The position numbers were made by a program, and so were the translations under genes. A DNA stretch of 23,436 nt from Methanobacteriota archaeon (GTDB lineage Archaea; Thermoplasmatota; Poseidoniia; MGIII; CG-Epi1): the NCBI GenBank assembly GCA_014240055.1, contig JAAZXP010000013.1, positions 1 through 23,436 on the forward strand, given 5' to 3'. The notes beneath the pieces were generated by a model. The model searched no databases. It worked only from the letters and a program-made list of their open reading frames with translations, and was not told the DNA's origin. This document shows, in pieces, positions 8,260 through 15,538 of this stretch. How positions within the stretch are numbered: position 1 is the first letter of the stretch; every line of letters starts with the position of its first letter.

Positions 8260-8913
8260 ATGGATTCAGTAGCTGTAGAAAATTATCTAAAATCTATTTG
8301 GGAACTTGGCCCAGATGATGTAGCTACTCAGGATTTAGCCCAACTTCTGAATGTAGCGCCAGCCTCAGCTACAAAAATGGTTCAAAGACTTACTGAGCGT
8401 GGTTTAGTCAAGCATATTCCCTACAAAGGAGCCTCATTAACTTCAGAAGGTAGACGGAGGGCCCTTTCAGTTGTGCGTAGACATAGACTGTTGGAAACAT
8501 TTCTTTCTCAAACACTTGATTTGGGTCGTGAACAGCTTCATGAGGAGGCCGAAAATCTTGAACACGGCCTATCTACTGAATTGGAAACAGTAATTGCGAA
8601 CTATCTTGGTAATCCTGAACGTGATCCTCACGGACATCCTATTCCAGGACCTAATGGGGAGTTACCAATTGATGAAGATTTATTACTTAGTGACTGTTCT
8701 TTGAACCAATATTTAGTTGTTACACAGGTGCCTGACAGAGATCCCGAGCTTCTTACTTGGCTAGAGAAAAATGGAATATTTCCTGGTATTAAGTTAAAAA
8801 TAGTTTCTCGAGATGATTTTGGTGGTGGAATTAATGTTAGTTTAGAGGATTCATCAATCCAGATTTCTACATCAGTAGCTAATGAAGTTTATGTTAAATT
8901 GGAGAATGATTAG
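8260..8913 (+). CDS. DtxR/MntR-family metal-dependent transcriptional repressor
   Basis: A 217-residue metal-sensing repressor. Residues 1-65 form the winged helix-turn-helix (recognition region about 23-50), 66-125 the metal-binding and dimerisation helices, and about 145-217 an SH3-like FeoA-type domain. Aligning by eye to DtxR and MntR, metal-site residues are H75, E79, H94, E98, E101 and H102. Glu at 98, where DtxR has Cys102, is the MntR-like choice and suggests Mn(II) over Fe(II); residue 8 is Asn where MntR has Asp8 and DtxR Met10, so the site is not identical to either. The gene overlaps the exporter gene by one base, with a palindromic operator candidate upstream, consistent with autoregulated control of metal efflux. 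Family call firm; metal identity inferred. Confidence 0.9.
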   Translation: MDSVAVENYLKSIWELGPDDVATQDLAQLLNVAPASATKMVQRLTERGLVKHIPYKGASLTSEGRRRALSVVRRHRLLETFLSQTLDLGREQLHEEAENLEHGLSTELETVIANYLGNPERDPHGHPIPGPNGELPIDEDLLLSDCSLNQYLVVTQVPDRDPELLTWLEKNGIFPGIKLKIVSRDDFGGGINVSLEDSSIQISTSVANEVYVKLEND

Positions 8914-10046
8914 TGAGTCCGGTAACTTCCAAGAAGACATCTTTAGATTTCAATGTAGAAGGCATTGGAAATCTTTTTAGAGAACGCTACCGTCGATTAA
9001 TAGTATCTTTTTTATTGTTAATTGCTTCTATATTTCCTGGCGAATTAGGAGATGTAACTCGTTTTGCTATTTTTGATGCCTATACTCAAGTTTCTGTTTT
9101 TGTTGCGGCCACATTATTATTTTTCTTTGGATTAGAACATTCTTTCAAAGTGGATGTAGGTAAGGTTATGGAGAAAGGTGGTGTTTGGCAAGTACCTACG
9201 GCTAGTTGTTTGGGCGCTCTTCCAGGTTGTGGAGGTGCCGTAGTGGTCATAACTGCCTTTGCTAGAGGAAATATTACCTTAGGTGCAATGGTTGCAGCAT
9301 TAATTGGAACAATGGGTGATGCAGCCTTTCTTCTTTTAGCAAAAGAACCAACAACTTATTTTAAAATAATACTTATCTCTATGTTTGCGGCAATCATCTG
9401 TGGTTGGTTAGTAGACAGATTTCATCGAGGTGAACTTTACAGTACTGAGGTCAAATTTCTGGGGCACACAGTCATTGGAAGATTACGTAATAGGGATAAA
9501 TTCTATATGATTCTTGCAGTTCCTGGACTTATATTAGGTTCAATGCAATTAATGCAAATAGACATCTATGAGTTAGGAAATTTTGTTTTTGCATTAGGAT
9601 TATGTGGTGCAGCACTTTCGGTAGGTGTATGGTCCATTTCACCAGTAAATGCAGTTACAATGCATCATGACCATCCGTTTACAAGGGCTACTGAAGAGAC
9701 CTCCTTTGTTACTGCTTGGGTCATTGCAGCCTATTTAGCATACGAATACGCATATGCCTTTTTGGGACTTGATTTAGCCGGTATAGCCGAAGCTGCTTGG
9801 ATTTTTATTCCATTGCTAGCCATTCTAATTGGCTTTGTTCCAGGTTGCGGTCCTCAAATATTGGTCACAACACTGTATCTTAATGGAATAATTCCATTTG
9901 CAGCTTTAATTGGAAATGCAATTTCAAATGATGGCGATGCTCTGTTTCCAGCTATTGCCTTAACTCCTCGTATGGCTGTAGTAGCTACTTTGTACAGTGC
10001 CATCCCTGCATTGATTATTTCCTATATTTTCTTGTTCTGGGGTTGA
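8913..10046 (+). CDS. Putative heavy-metal (manganese) exporter, ArsP_2-like 10-TM family
   Basis: A 377-residue polytopic membrane protein resembling the family described as putative 10-TM heavy-metal exporters (ArsP_2) or putative manganese transporters. It is built as two related halves, each with a PGCG motif followed about 30 residues later by a Gly-Asp: PGCG 104-107 with MGDAAF 134-139, and PGCG 310-313 with NDGDALF 339-345. A His-rich loop (MHHDHPF, 250-256) may touch metal. The start is GTG at 8913, sharing its first base with the repressor stop (TAGTG) and preceded by GGAG at 8901-8904, so the two are translationally coupled. The neighbouring MntR-like regulator supports a metal substrate, with manganese the best guess; arsenic or other metals are not excluded. 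Confidence 0.82.
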   Translation: MSPVTSKKTSLDFNVEGIGNLFRERYRRLIVSFLLLIASIFPGELGDVTRFAIFDAYTQVSVFVAATLLFFFGLEHSFKVDVGKVMEKGGVWQVPTASCLGALPGCGGAVVVITAFARGNITLGAMVAALIGTMGDAAFLLLAKEPTTYFKIILISMFAAIICGWLVDRFHRGELYSTEVKFLGHTVIGRLRNRDKFYMILAVPGLILGSMQLMQIDIYELGNFVFALGLCGAALSVGVWSISPVNAVTMHHDHPFTRATEETSFVTAWVIAAYLAYEYAYAFLGLDLAGIAEAAWIFIPLLAILIGFVPGCGPQILVTTLYLNGIIPFAALIGNAISNDGDALFPAIALTPRMAVVATLYSAIPALIISYIFLFWG

Positions 10047-10055
10047 TGGTTTTGG

Positions 10056-10514
10056 TTAGTGATTAATTCGGTGTTTTTCAAAATATTTTTGGTGATATTC
10101 TTCGGCTATCCAAAAATCACCAGCTTCTGTAATTTCAGTCACTATTTTCTTATCTCCAATTTTACTTTGTAGATAATCAAGGGATTTTATAGCGATTGCT
10201 TTTTGCATTTCAGTAAAGTAATAAATTGCTGAACGGTATTGTGTACCTACATCAGGTCCTTGACGATTTAATGTAGTAGGATCATGTTTTTCCCAAAATA
10301 CATTAAGTAATGAATCATAAGATACAATATCGGAATTATAATCTATCAATACGACTTCAGCATGTTCAGTAGAATTGCTGCAAACCTGTTCATATGTTGG
10401 ATTTTCAGTTTTACCACCACTATATCCTGAAACAACACTGTTAACTCCTTCTATCTTTGAAAAGTTATATTCAACACCCCAAAAGCATCCAGCCCCAAAC
10501 ATTGCTTTTGCCAT
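10056..10514 (-). CDS. msrA: Peptide-methionine (S)-S-oxide reductase MsrA
   Basis: A 152-residue cytoplasmic repair enzyme that reduces the S-epimer of methionine sulfoxide in proteins. The catalytic motif GCFWG carries the nucleophile C10; further family patterns are TYEQVC (around 40-45), EHAEVVLIDY, KHDPTTLNRQGPDVGTQYRS and the C-terminal EEYHQKYF. It is near the short end for MsrA and lacks distal C-terminal resolving cysteines, so recycling probably relies directly on thioredoxin-like partners. Its ATG shares one base with the stop of the aminotransferase gene upstream on the same strand, indicating one operon. It converges on the exporter gene with 9 nt between the stops. Confidence 0.95.
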   Translation of the reverse strand: MAKAMFGAGCFWGVEYNFSKIEGVNSVVSGYSGGKTENPTYEQVCSNSTEHAEVVLIDYNSDIVSYDSLLNVFWEKHDPTTLNRQGPDVGTQYRSAIYYFTEMQKAIAIKSLDYLQSKIGDKKIVTEITEAGDFWIAEEYHQKYFEKHRINH

Positions 10515-11716
10515 TATTTTGCCCTAGCCTCTATCCAATTTTGAAATAATCCCATTCCTTCTTTCAAATCATCTTTGCCAATTCCTGAGAAGGCAAGACG
10601 GATATATGAATCACTTTCATTATCCAGAGGTCTTCCGAAATGATGTCTTCCACAAAAACTAACTCCAGTATCATTTAGTACTGCTTTTCGAAATTCTTCA
10701 ACATCTCCAAAACCAGTTCTTTCCATAAGTTTTGTTATTTTTGGAAAAACATAAAAACCAGCTTCAGGCGAGTGAGCTTCTACACCTTCGATTCCATTCA
10801 TAGTTTTTACAAGCATATCTCTTCTAACTCTCAACTTATCTAGAATATCCTGAGTTTCTTTTTTAGAAGCTTCAAGACCTGCGATTCCTCCATATTGAAT
10901 AAAATGTGTTGTACATGATTCCATATTTACATTAAGCCTTGTAATTTGATCAATTATTTTTGAAGGTCCAATAGCACCTCCTAATCTCCATCCAGTCATT
11001 GCAAATTTTTTAGAGAATGTATACATTGTTAACGTACGTTCTTTCATTCCAGGAAGACTAGCAATCGAGCGGGGAGTTCCTTCAAAAAGCGTATCAAAAT
11101 AAGCATCGTCTGATATTAAAAACATATCGTTTTTTATAACTAAATCAGCTAATTTTGCCATTTCTTCTTCGGATGAGGAAGCTCCAGTAGGATTATTGTA
11201 ATTGTTATAAAAAATATGTTTTGCACCCTTTTTAATTCCCTTTTCAATTGCACTAAAATCTAGTTCTAATCCGGAAGAATTGTCTAAATATCCATATGGA
11301 TGTGCTATTCCTTCATAAAATTCAATCTGGGATTCATAGATTGGATAACCGGGATTTGGATATAGAACTACATCTCCCTTTTCCATCATTGCCGCAATAT
11401 ATTTCCCAATACTTGGCTTTCCACCAGGTTGTATTGAAACATTTTCAATACCATATTTAATTCCTCTTGAATCTCCAACGTCTTTTGCGAGAGCTATTCT
11501 TAATTCAGGAATTCCAGGCGCCGGACAATATCCCGTCTTTCCAGATCGTATAGCTTCTTCTGCTCCATTTATGACTGAGATAGGTGTTGGAAGGTTAATA
11601 TCTCCTAAATGGAAGGGATATATCTTCATCCCTGTTTCAGCTAATTTTGCAGCTTCAGCAGATACAGCAAATGCAGTCTCACTTCCTAGTAAATCCATTC
11701 TCTTAGCTACATTCAT
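10514..11716 (-). CDS. PLP-dependent aminotransferase, class I/II (aspartate aminotransferase fold)
   Basis: A 400-residue fold-type I aminotransferase transferring amino groups between an amino acid and a 2-oxo acid. The PLP lysine is K236 in TFSKKFAMTGWRLG; other cofactor and substrate residues are N175 (NNPTG), D203 and Y206 (SDDAYFD), and R373 (YIRLAFSG), which binds the substrate carboxylate. Length is normal for the family. Substrate preference (Asp, Ala, aromatic or branched) cannot be decided by eye. It heads a two-gene unit with msrA and is divergent from the small membrane protein gene; a TATA-like atattaatat lies about 29 nt before the ATG. Amino acid catabolism fits the many uptake genes in this window. 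Confidence 0.92.
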   Translation of the reverse strand: MNVAKRMDLLGSETAFAVSAEAAKLAETGMKIYPFHLGDINLPTPISVINGAEEAIRSGKTGYCPAPGIPELRIALAKDVGDSRGIKYGIENVSIQPGGKPSIGKYIAAMMEKGDVVLYPNPGYPIYESQIEFYEGIAHPYGYLDNSSGLELDFSAIEKGIKKGAKHIFYNNYNNPTGASSSEEEMAKLADLVIKNDMFLISDDAYFDTLFEGTPRSIASLPGMKERTLTMYTFSKKFAMTGWRLGGAIGPSKIIDQITRLNVNMESCTTHFIQYGGIAGLEASKKETQDILDKLRVRRDMLVKTMNGIEGVEAHSPEAGFYVFPKITKLMERTGFGDVEEFRKAVLNDTGVSFCGRHHFGRPLDNESDSYIRLAFSGIGKDDLKEGMGLFQNWIEARAK

Positions 11717-11740
11717 ATAATAATTGTAGGTGGAGAGTAC

Positions 11741-11750
11741 ATATTAATAT
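11741..11750 (-). promoter_or_regulatory. TATA-like palindrome atattaatat serving the aminotransferase gene
   Basis: A self-complementary AT decamer is centred about 29 nt upstream of the aminotransferase ATG (11716, minus strand), in the 76-nt divergent spacer. Spacing suits an archaeal promoter with a leader of only a few nucleotides. Being symmetric it could also act rightward, but the plus-strand gene has a better placed box at 11764. Confidence 0.45.
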
Positions 11751-11763
11751 TTCTTGCGTAATC

Positions 11764-11769
11764 TTTATA
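11764..11769 (+). promoter_or_regulatory. TATA box for the small membrane protein gene
   Basis: tttata is centred 26-27 nt before the ATG at 11793. It supports that ATG, and not the upstream TTG at 11754, as the true start, with a leaderless transcript. Confidence 0.45.
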
Positions 11770-11792
11770 CTCATCCATTAATCAGACATGTA

Positions 11793-12191
11793 ATGGCCAG
11801 TGAGTGGAGAAGAGAACTGAATGGGTGGTTGCAGGAACATATGCTTGCAACTAGTGCAGTGATTTCAATAATTAGCGGCTTTATGTTTTTTATTGGAATG
11901 GTAGGGCAATGGTATTCAGATTCTTCTATTGCGCCAACTGCAATTTTAGATTTTTTAGGTGATTGGGATATTTGGGTTTTAATTGTTGGGCTAATCTTGT
12001 TTTGCTTTTCACTTTATTATTTTTGGGATACTAAGAGTAATATGCAAAAATTTGAGGAAATGATTTCTACAAGTTCCAAGAAGGAATTTCAAAAAAATTG
12101 GACTGAATTAGAGCAATTGGCTAGATATCAGCTTCCTAAAGAATATCGAAAGAGAGTGGCTGAAGCTCGTGAAAAATTTGGATTAAGATAA
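11793..12191 (+). CDS. Small two-helix membrane protein of unknown function
   Basis: A 132-residue protein I do not assign to a family. It has a short basic/aromatic N-terminus (SEWRRELNGWLQEH), two transmembrane segments (about 18-40 and 57-80), and a charged, probably helical cytoplasmic tail with KEEFQKNWTELEQLARYQLPKEYRKRV. The layout recalls small archaeal two-TM proteins of unknown function. The frame is open upstream to a TTG at 11754 (13 more residues), but the TATA box spacing favours ATG 11793. It lies between the divergent aminotransferase gene and the grpE promoter, so it is probably monocistronic. Confidence 0.65.
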   Translation: MASEWRRELNGWLQEHMLATSAVISIISGFMFFIGMVGQWYSDSSIAPTAILDFLGDWDIWVLIVGLILFCFSLYYFWDTKSNMQKFEEMISTSSKKEFQKNWTELEQLARYQLPKEYRKRVAEAREKFGLR

Positions 12192-12199
12192 TTAATAAA

Positions 12200-12208
12200 T
12201 TTTATATA
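12200..12208 (+). promoter_or_regulatory. TATA box for the grpE-dnaK operon
   Basis: ttttatata at 12200-12208 predicts a transcription start near 12230, giving a leader of about 29 nt that holds the paired inverted repeats at 12232-12258. A T-run (12214-12220) between the box and the predicted start could also help end the upstream transcript. Confidence 0.5.
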
Positions 12209-12231
12209 GGCTCTTTTTTTGTTTCAATCAA

Positions 12232-12258
12232 GAGGTTAACAACCTCAGGTTCATAACC
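12232..12258. promoter_or_regulatory. Paired GGTT-N3-AACC inverted repeats in the grpE leader, candidate heat-shock operator
   Basis: GGTTaacAACC (12234-12244, inside a larger GAGGTT-AAC-AACCTC palindrome, 12232-12246) and GGTTcatAACC (12248-12258) occur 14 bp apart, at and just after the predicted start and ending one base before the ATG. They could bind a repressor of the chaperone operon or fold in the mRNA. The repeats are seen; the function is inferred. Confidence 0.55.
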
Positions 12259-12259
12259 G

Positions 12260-12817
12260 ATGAATTCCAAAGATAAAGATGTTGAAGAATCTCAAGAAAT
12301 AGAGGCTGAAGAGCCTCAAGTTCTAACACAAGAACAGATTATAGAGAAATTGAAGATGGAGATTGAAGATCATAATGAGAAATTTATGAGACTAGCTGCC
12401 GATTTTGATAATTTTAGGAAACGTATTGATCGAGATCGTGCTCAGTATAATCTTCGAACCAAAGGTGAAGTTCTGTCTAATTTCTTGGAAGTTATTGACA
12501 TAATTGAACATGCTCAAAAAGCGGAATATCCTGATTTAGAAAGTTCTCTAGCTGGAATTTCAGGAGTACATAAATTTGTATCTTCTTTTATGAGCTCATT
12601 AGAATTAGAAAGATTTGATCCTTCTGGGGATCAATTCGATTTTAGATTTCATGAAGCGTTAACAACAGTTGAAAAAGAAGGTACAGAACCTAACACAATA
12701 GTTGACGTTATACAATCAGGTTACAAACTTGAAGGTGAATTACTACGGCCAGCAAAGGTTGTAGTATCAAAAAATATTGAAGAAAAAACAGAGAAAGAAG
12801 AAATAAAAGGTGAATAA
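12260..12817 (+). CDS. grpE: Nucleotide exchange factor GrpE
   Basis: A 185-residue co-chaperone that releases ADP from DnaK. An acidic N-terminus is followed by a long coiled-coil (about 25-75, with LAADFDNFRKRIDRDR, the GrpE signature region) and the C-terminal beta-wing domain (FDPSGDQFDFRFHEALTTVE, then GYKLEGELLRPAKVVVSK, about 115-172). Length and order fit the family. It is followed after one base by dnaK, the expected partner. Its leader carries paired inverted repeats, suggesting stress control. In archaea this DnaK system is generally viewed as acquired from bacteria. Confidence 0.95.
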   Translation: MNSKDKDVEESQEIEAEEPQVLTQEQIIEKLKMEIEDHNEKFMRLAADFDNFRKRIDRDRAQYNLRTKGEVLSNFLEVIDIIEHAQKAEYPDLESSLAGISGVHKFVSSFMSSLELERFDPSGDQFDFRFHEALTTVEKEGTEPNTIVDVIQSGYKLEGELLRPAKVVVSKNIEEKTEKEEIKGE

Positions 12818-12818
12818 G

Positions 12819-14669
12819 ATGGCAAAAGAAACTATAATTGGAATCGATTTGGGTACAACCAATTCAGAAGCAGCGTATTTGGAAGGTGGCAGACCAGTAA
12901 TCATACCTTCTGCAGAAGGCTCCACATTCGGTGGAAAGATGTTTCCTTCAGTGGTGGCATTTACAAAAGATGGTGAACGTATTGTAGGTGATCCTGCTAA
13001 AAGGCAAGCAGTTTTGAATCCTGAAAATACAATTATGCATATCAAGAGAAAGATGGGTACAAAGCATAGAGTAACAATTAAGAAAAAGAAATACTCGCCT
13101 GAAGAAATTTCCGCTATGATTTTACAAAAAATAAAAGCAGATTCTGAGGATCACCTTGGTGTGGATATCAACAAGGCAGTAATCACAGTACCTGCATATT
13201 TTAATGATAATCAAAGGCAAGCAACAATAGATGCAGGTAAAATTGCAGGACTTGAAGTTGAAAGAATTATTAATGAACCAACTGCAGCAGCTTTAGCTTA
13301 CGGGCTTGACAAAGAAGGTGAATATACTGCAGCAGTTTTAGATTTGGGTGGCGGAACATTTGATGTTACAATAATGGAAATGGATAATGGTGTTTTCGAT
13401 GTTATTTCGACTTCAGGAGATAATACTCTCGGTGGAACTGATATGGATGAAGCCATTATTGATTATTTAGCTGATATTTTCAAGGAAGAGAATGGAATTG
13501 ACTTACGTGATGACCCTGCAGCCAAGCAACGTTTACGTGATGCAGCTGAAAAAGCTAAAATTGAATTAAGTAACACACTTAAATCCACAATAAATTTACC
13601 ATACATCTGGTCGGATTCCAGTGGTCCTAAGCATTTAGAACATGATTTGTCTCGAGCGAAATTAGAATCTATCGTCGGTCCAGTTATTGCAAAGTGTGAA
13701 AAACCGATCAAACGAGCATTTAAGGATGCTAAAATGAAACCTGGAGAGGTTGACAAAGTCATTCTTGTTGGAGGTCCAACACGTATGCCTACAGTCCAGA
13801 AATCATTCGAAAAATTTGTAGGTCGTAAGTCCGAAAGAGGTGTAGATCCAATGCAATGTGTTGCAATGGGTGCAGCAATCCAAGCTGGAGTTCTTGCAGG
13901 TGATGTGAAAGACGTTGTTCTTTTGGATGTAACTCCTCTAACTTTAGGTATTGAAACTGAAGGTTCAGTTCTAACTCCTTTGATAGACAGAAATACTACG
14001 ATTCCAACTAATAAATCAAAGATTTTTTCAACGGCTGCAGATAATCAGCCAGCTGTAGAAATACATGTTTTGCAGGGTGAAAGAACGATGGCAGCCGATA
14101 ATGATACGTTAGGTCGTTTCCAATTATTAGGTATTCCGCCTGCAGCTCGAGGTATTCCTCAGATTGAAGTTTCTTTTGACATAGATCGTAATGGCGTCAT
14201 TAATGTAACTGCAAAAGACAAAGGAACAGATAATGAACAACGTATAGAGATCACATCTAAATCTAATCTGAGTGATGACGAAATAGAAGATAAGATCAAA
14301 GAAGCCGAGAAGCATGCAGATGAAGACAAAGTAGCTAGAGAGTTAATTGAAACACGAAACCAAGCTGAATCATTTGTTTATGCTACTGATAAAGCCATTA
14401 CTGATTTAGGTGACAAGGTTGATGAAGAGACAAAATCTAAAGTTGAAGAGTCTAAGGAAAAACTTGAAGCTGCAATGAAAGAGGATGACTTAGATTCACT
14501 CAAAAAAGCTTTAGAAGATTTTCAGCAAGCATCCCAAGCTGTTGGACAAATGGCATATCAACAAGCTGCAGAAGAACAAGCTCAGCAACAACCTTCAGAT
14601 AATGAACAAGAAGTTGATGATGATAATGTTGTAGATGTAGACTACGAAGAAGTTGAAGAAGAAAAATAG
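12819..14669 (+). CDS. dnaK: Molecular chaperone DnaK (Hsp70)
   Basis: A 616-residue ATP-driven chaperone. ATPase-domain motifs are GIDLGTTNS near the N-terminus, INEPTAAALAYGL, DLGGGTFDVTI and VILVGGPTRMP; the substrate-binding domain begins around VLLDVTPLTLGIET; the lid and an acidic tail (DVDYEEVEEEK) end the protein. I place the start at ATG 12819 (MAKETIIGIDLG), not the in-frame GTG at 12810, because AGGTGA at 12808-12813 is correctly spaced for it and family members begin this way. The segment after KRKMGT is short, lacking the extra loop that proteobacterial DnaKs carry in the ATPase domain, which is the state in Gram-positive and archaeal Hsp70. No dnaJ follows in this window. The gene is coupled to grpE. 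Confidence 0.97.
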   Translation: MAKETIIGIDLGTTNSEAAYLEGGRPVIIPSAEGSTFGGKMFPSVVAFTKDGERIVGDPAKRQAVLNPENTIMHIKRKMGTKHRVTIKKKKYSPEEISAMILQKIKADSEDHLGVDINKAVITVPAYFNDNQRQATIDAGKIAGLEVERIINEPTAAALAYGLDKEGEYTAAVLDLGGGTFDVTIMEMDNGVFDVISTSGDNTLGGTDMDEAIIDYLADIFKEENGIDLRDDPAAKQRLRDAAEKAKIELSNTLKSTINLPYIWSDSSGPKHLEHDLSRAKLESIVGPVIAKCEKPIKRAFKDAKMKPGEVDKVILVGGPTRMPTVQKSFEKFVGRKSERGVDPMQCVAMGAAIQAGVLAGDVKDVVLLDVTPLTLGIETEGSVLTPLIDRNTTIPTNKSKIFSTAADNQPAVEIHVLQGERTMAADNDTLGRFQLLGIPPAARGIPQIEVSFDIDRNGVINVTAKDKGTDNEQRIEITSKSNLSDDEIEDKIKEAEKHADEDKVARELIETRNQAESFVYATDKAITDLGDKVDEETKSKVEESKEKLEAAMKEDDLDSLKKALEDFQQASQAVGQMAYQQAAEEQAQQQPSDNEQEVDDDNVVDVDYEEVEEEK

Positions 14670-14684
14670 TAACAATAGATAAGG

Positions 14685-14690
14685 TATAAA
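14685..14690 (+). promoter_or_regulatory. TATA box between dnaK and the zinc-ribbon gene
   Basis: tataaa (in ggtataaatta) lies about 27 nt before the in-frame ATG at 14715 and only 15 nt before the ATG at 14703. It suggests the downstream gene has its own leaderless promoter and may really start at 14715. Confidence 0.45.
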
Positions 14691-14702
14691 TTACCCATTA
14701 CT

Positions 14703-15533
14703 ATGGCTAATAAGATGACTGATAAGGTGTCCTTCACTAATTTTGGTTCTAAAAAGAAAGTTAGAAGGATTAAGCGTAAGCGTTCAGTAAAATCAGTAAA
14801 CAATACTGAAAAATTGTTGGATGAAGTTCTTGAGGCTAAAAAATTAGCAGATGAAACAATAGCTAATTCTAAAACAATTTCTCTACCTTTTATTGAGTTT
14901 GAGGTACTTCAATCTAAACCTTTTGAACATAATGTATGGAATGATTTTGAAGTTAATTTAACAAATTCAGGTAATGGTATTGCACGTAATATTACCATTT
15001 CATTTGATAGATTTCAAACGAGAGGCCAGACAATAGTGGATAATTTAGCAGAGGGCGAGCAAACCACAATTAAGATGGAAGCATTAGTAAGTACAAGAGA
15101 TAAAGAAATAGCTCGTATGGATCTATATTATCATTCGATTGAAGGTGATACATTCACTGCAGTTCGTCGAGATTGGTTTCCTAATGACTATGAAGAATCA
15201 AGAATATTCAAGACGGAAGTACCTCCAGGTGAAGAGGAGAATGCAAAGAAATATTCACATAGAGAAGTTTTTTCTGGTGAATTGTATGTCGTTTGTAGTA
15301 AATGTGGTGTTCGTGCACCTTCTAATTTTAGAATATGTGGTAAATGTGGTTCACGTTTACAGAAAAGGAATGACAGGCGTAGTGACTGGGGAAGTAATCT
15401 CAATGATACGACTGCAGTTCAAGATAATCGTGAAGTCTTAATTCAGAAATTAAGGAAACTTGGCGAATTGAAAGATCGTGGTATGCTCAGTGACAAAGAA
15501 TTTAAGGCAGCTAAATCTCAACTCTTAGAGTAA
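14703..15533 (+). CDS. Zinc-ribbon protein with a CARDB-like beta domain and C-terminal SHOCT domain
   Basis: A 276-residue protein of unknown function without membrane segments. In order: a strongly basic N-terminus (about 17-30, KKKVRRIKRKR), a short helical stretch, a beta-rich domain at about 60-160 whose NLTNSGNGIARNITISF resembles CARDB-like adhesion folds, a zinc ribbon with C198-x2-C201 and C212-x2-C215, and a C-terminal SHOCT-type helix pair (about 244-276, IQKLRKLGELKDRGMLSDKEFKAAKSQLL). SHOCT modules usually end oligomeric membrane-associated proteins. The start could be ATG 14715 (four residues shorter), as the TATA spacing suggests. It follows dnaK by 33 nt; a link to protein quality control is possible but unproven. 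It converges on the symporter gene with 5 nt between stops. Confidence 0.75.
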   Translation: MANKMTDKVSFTNFGSKKKVRRIKRKRSVKSVNNTEKLLDEVLEAKKLADETIANSKTISLPFIEFEVLQSKPFEHNVWNDFEVNLTNSGNGIARNITISFDRFQTRGQTIVDNLAEGEQTTIKMEALVSTRDKEIARMDLYYHSIEGDTFTAVRRDWFPNDYEESRIFKTEVPPGEEENAKKYSHREVFSGELYVVCSKCGVRAPSNFRICGKCGSRLQKRNDRRSDWGSNLNDTTAVQDNREVLIQKLRKLGELKDRGMLSDKEFKAAKSQLLE

Positions 15534-15538
15534 AGAAC

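Noticed and set aside
12810..12818. GTG at 12810 as dnaK start
   Set aside because: It lies inside the ribosome site for ATG 12819, and DnaK proteins start as MAK...IIGIDLG from that ATG.
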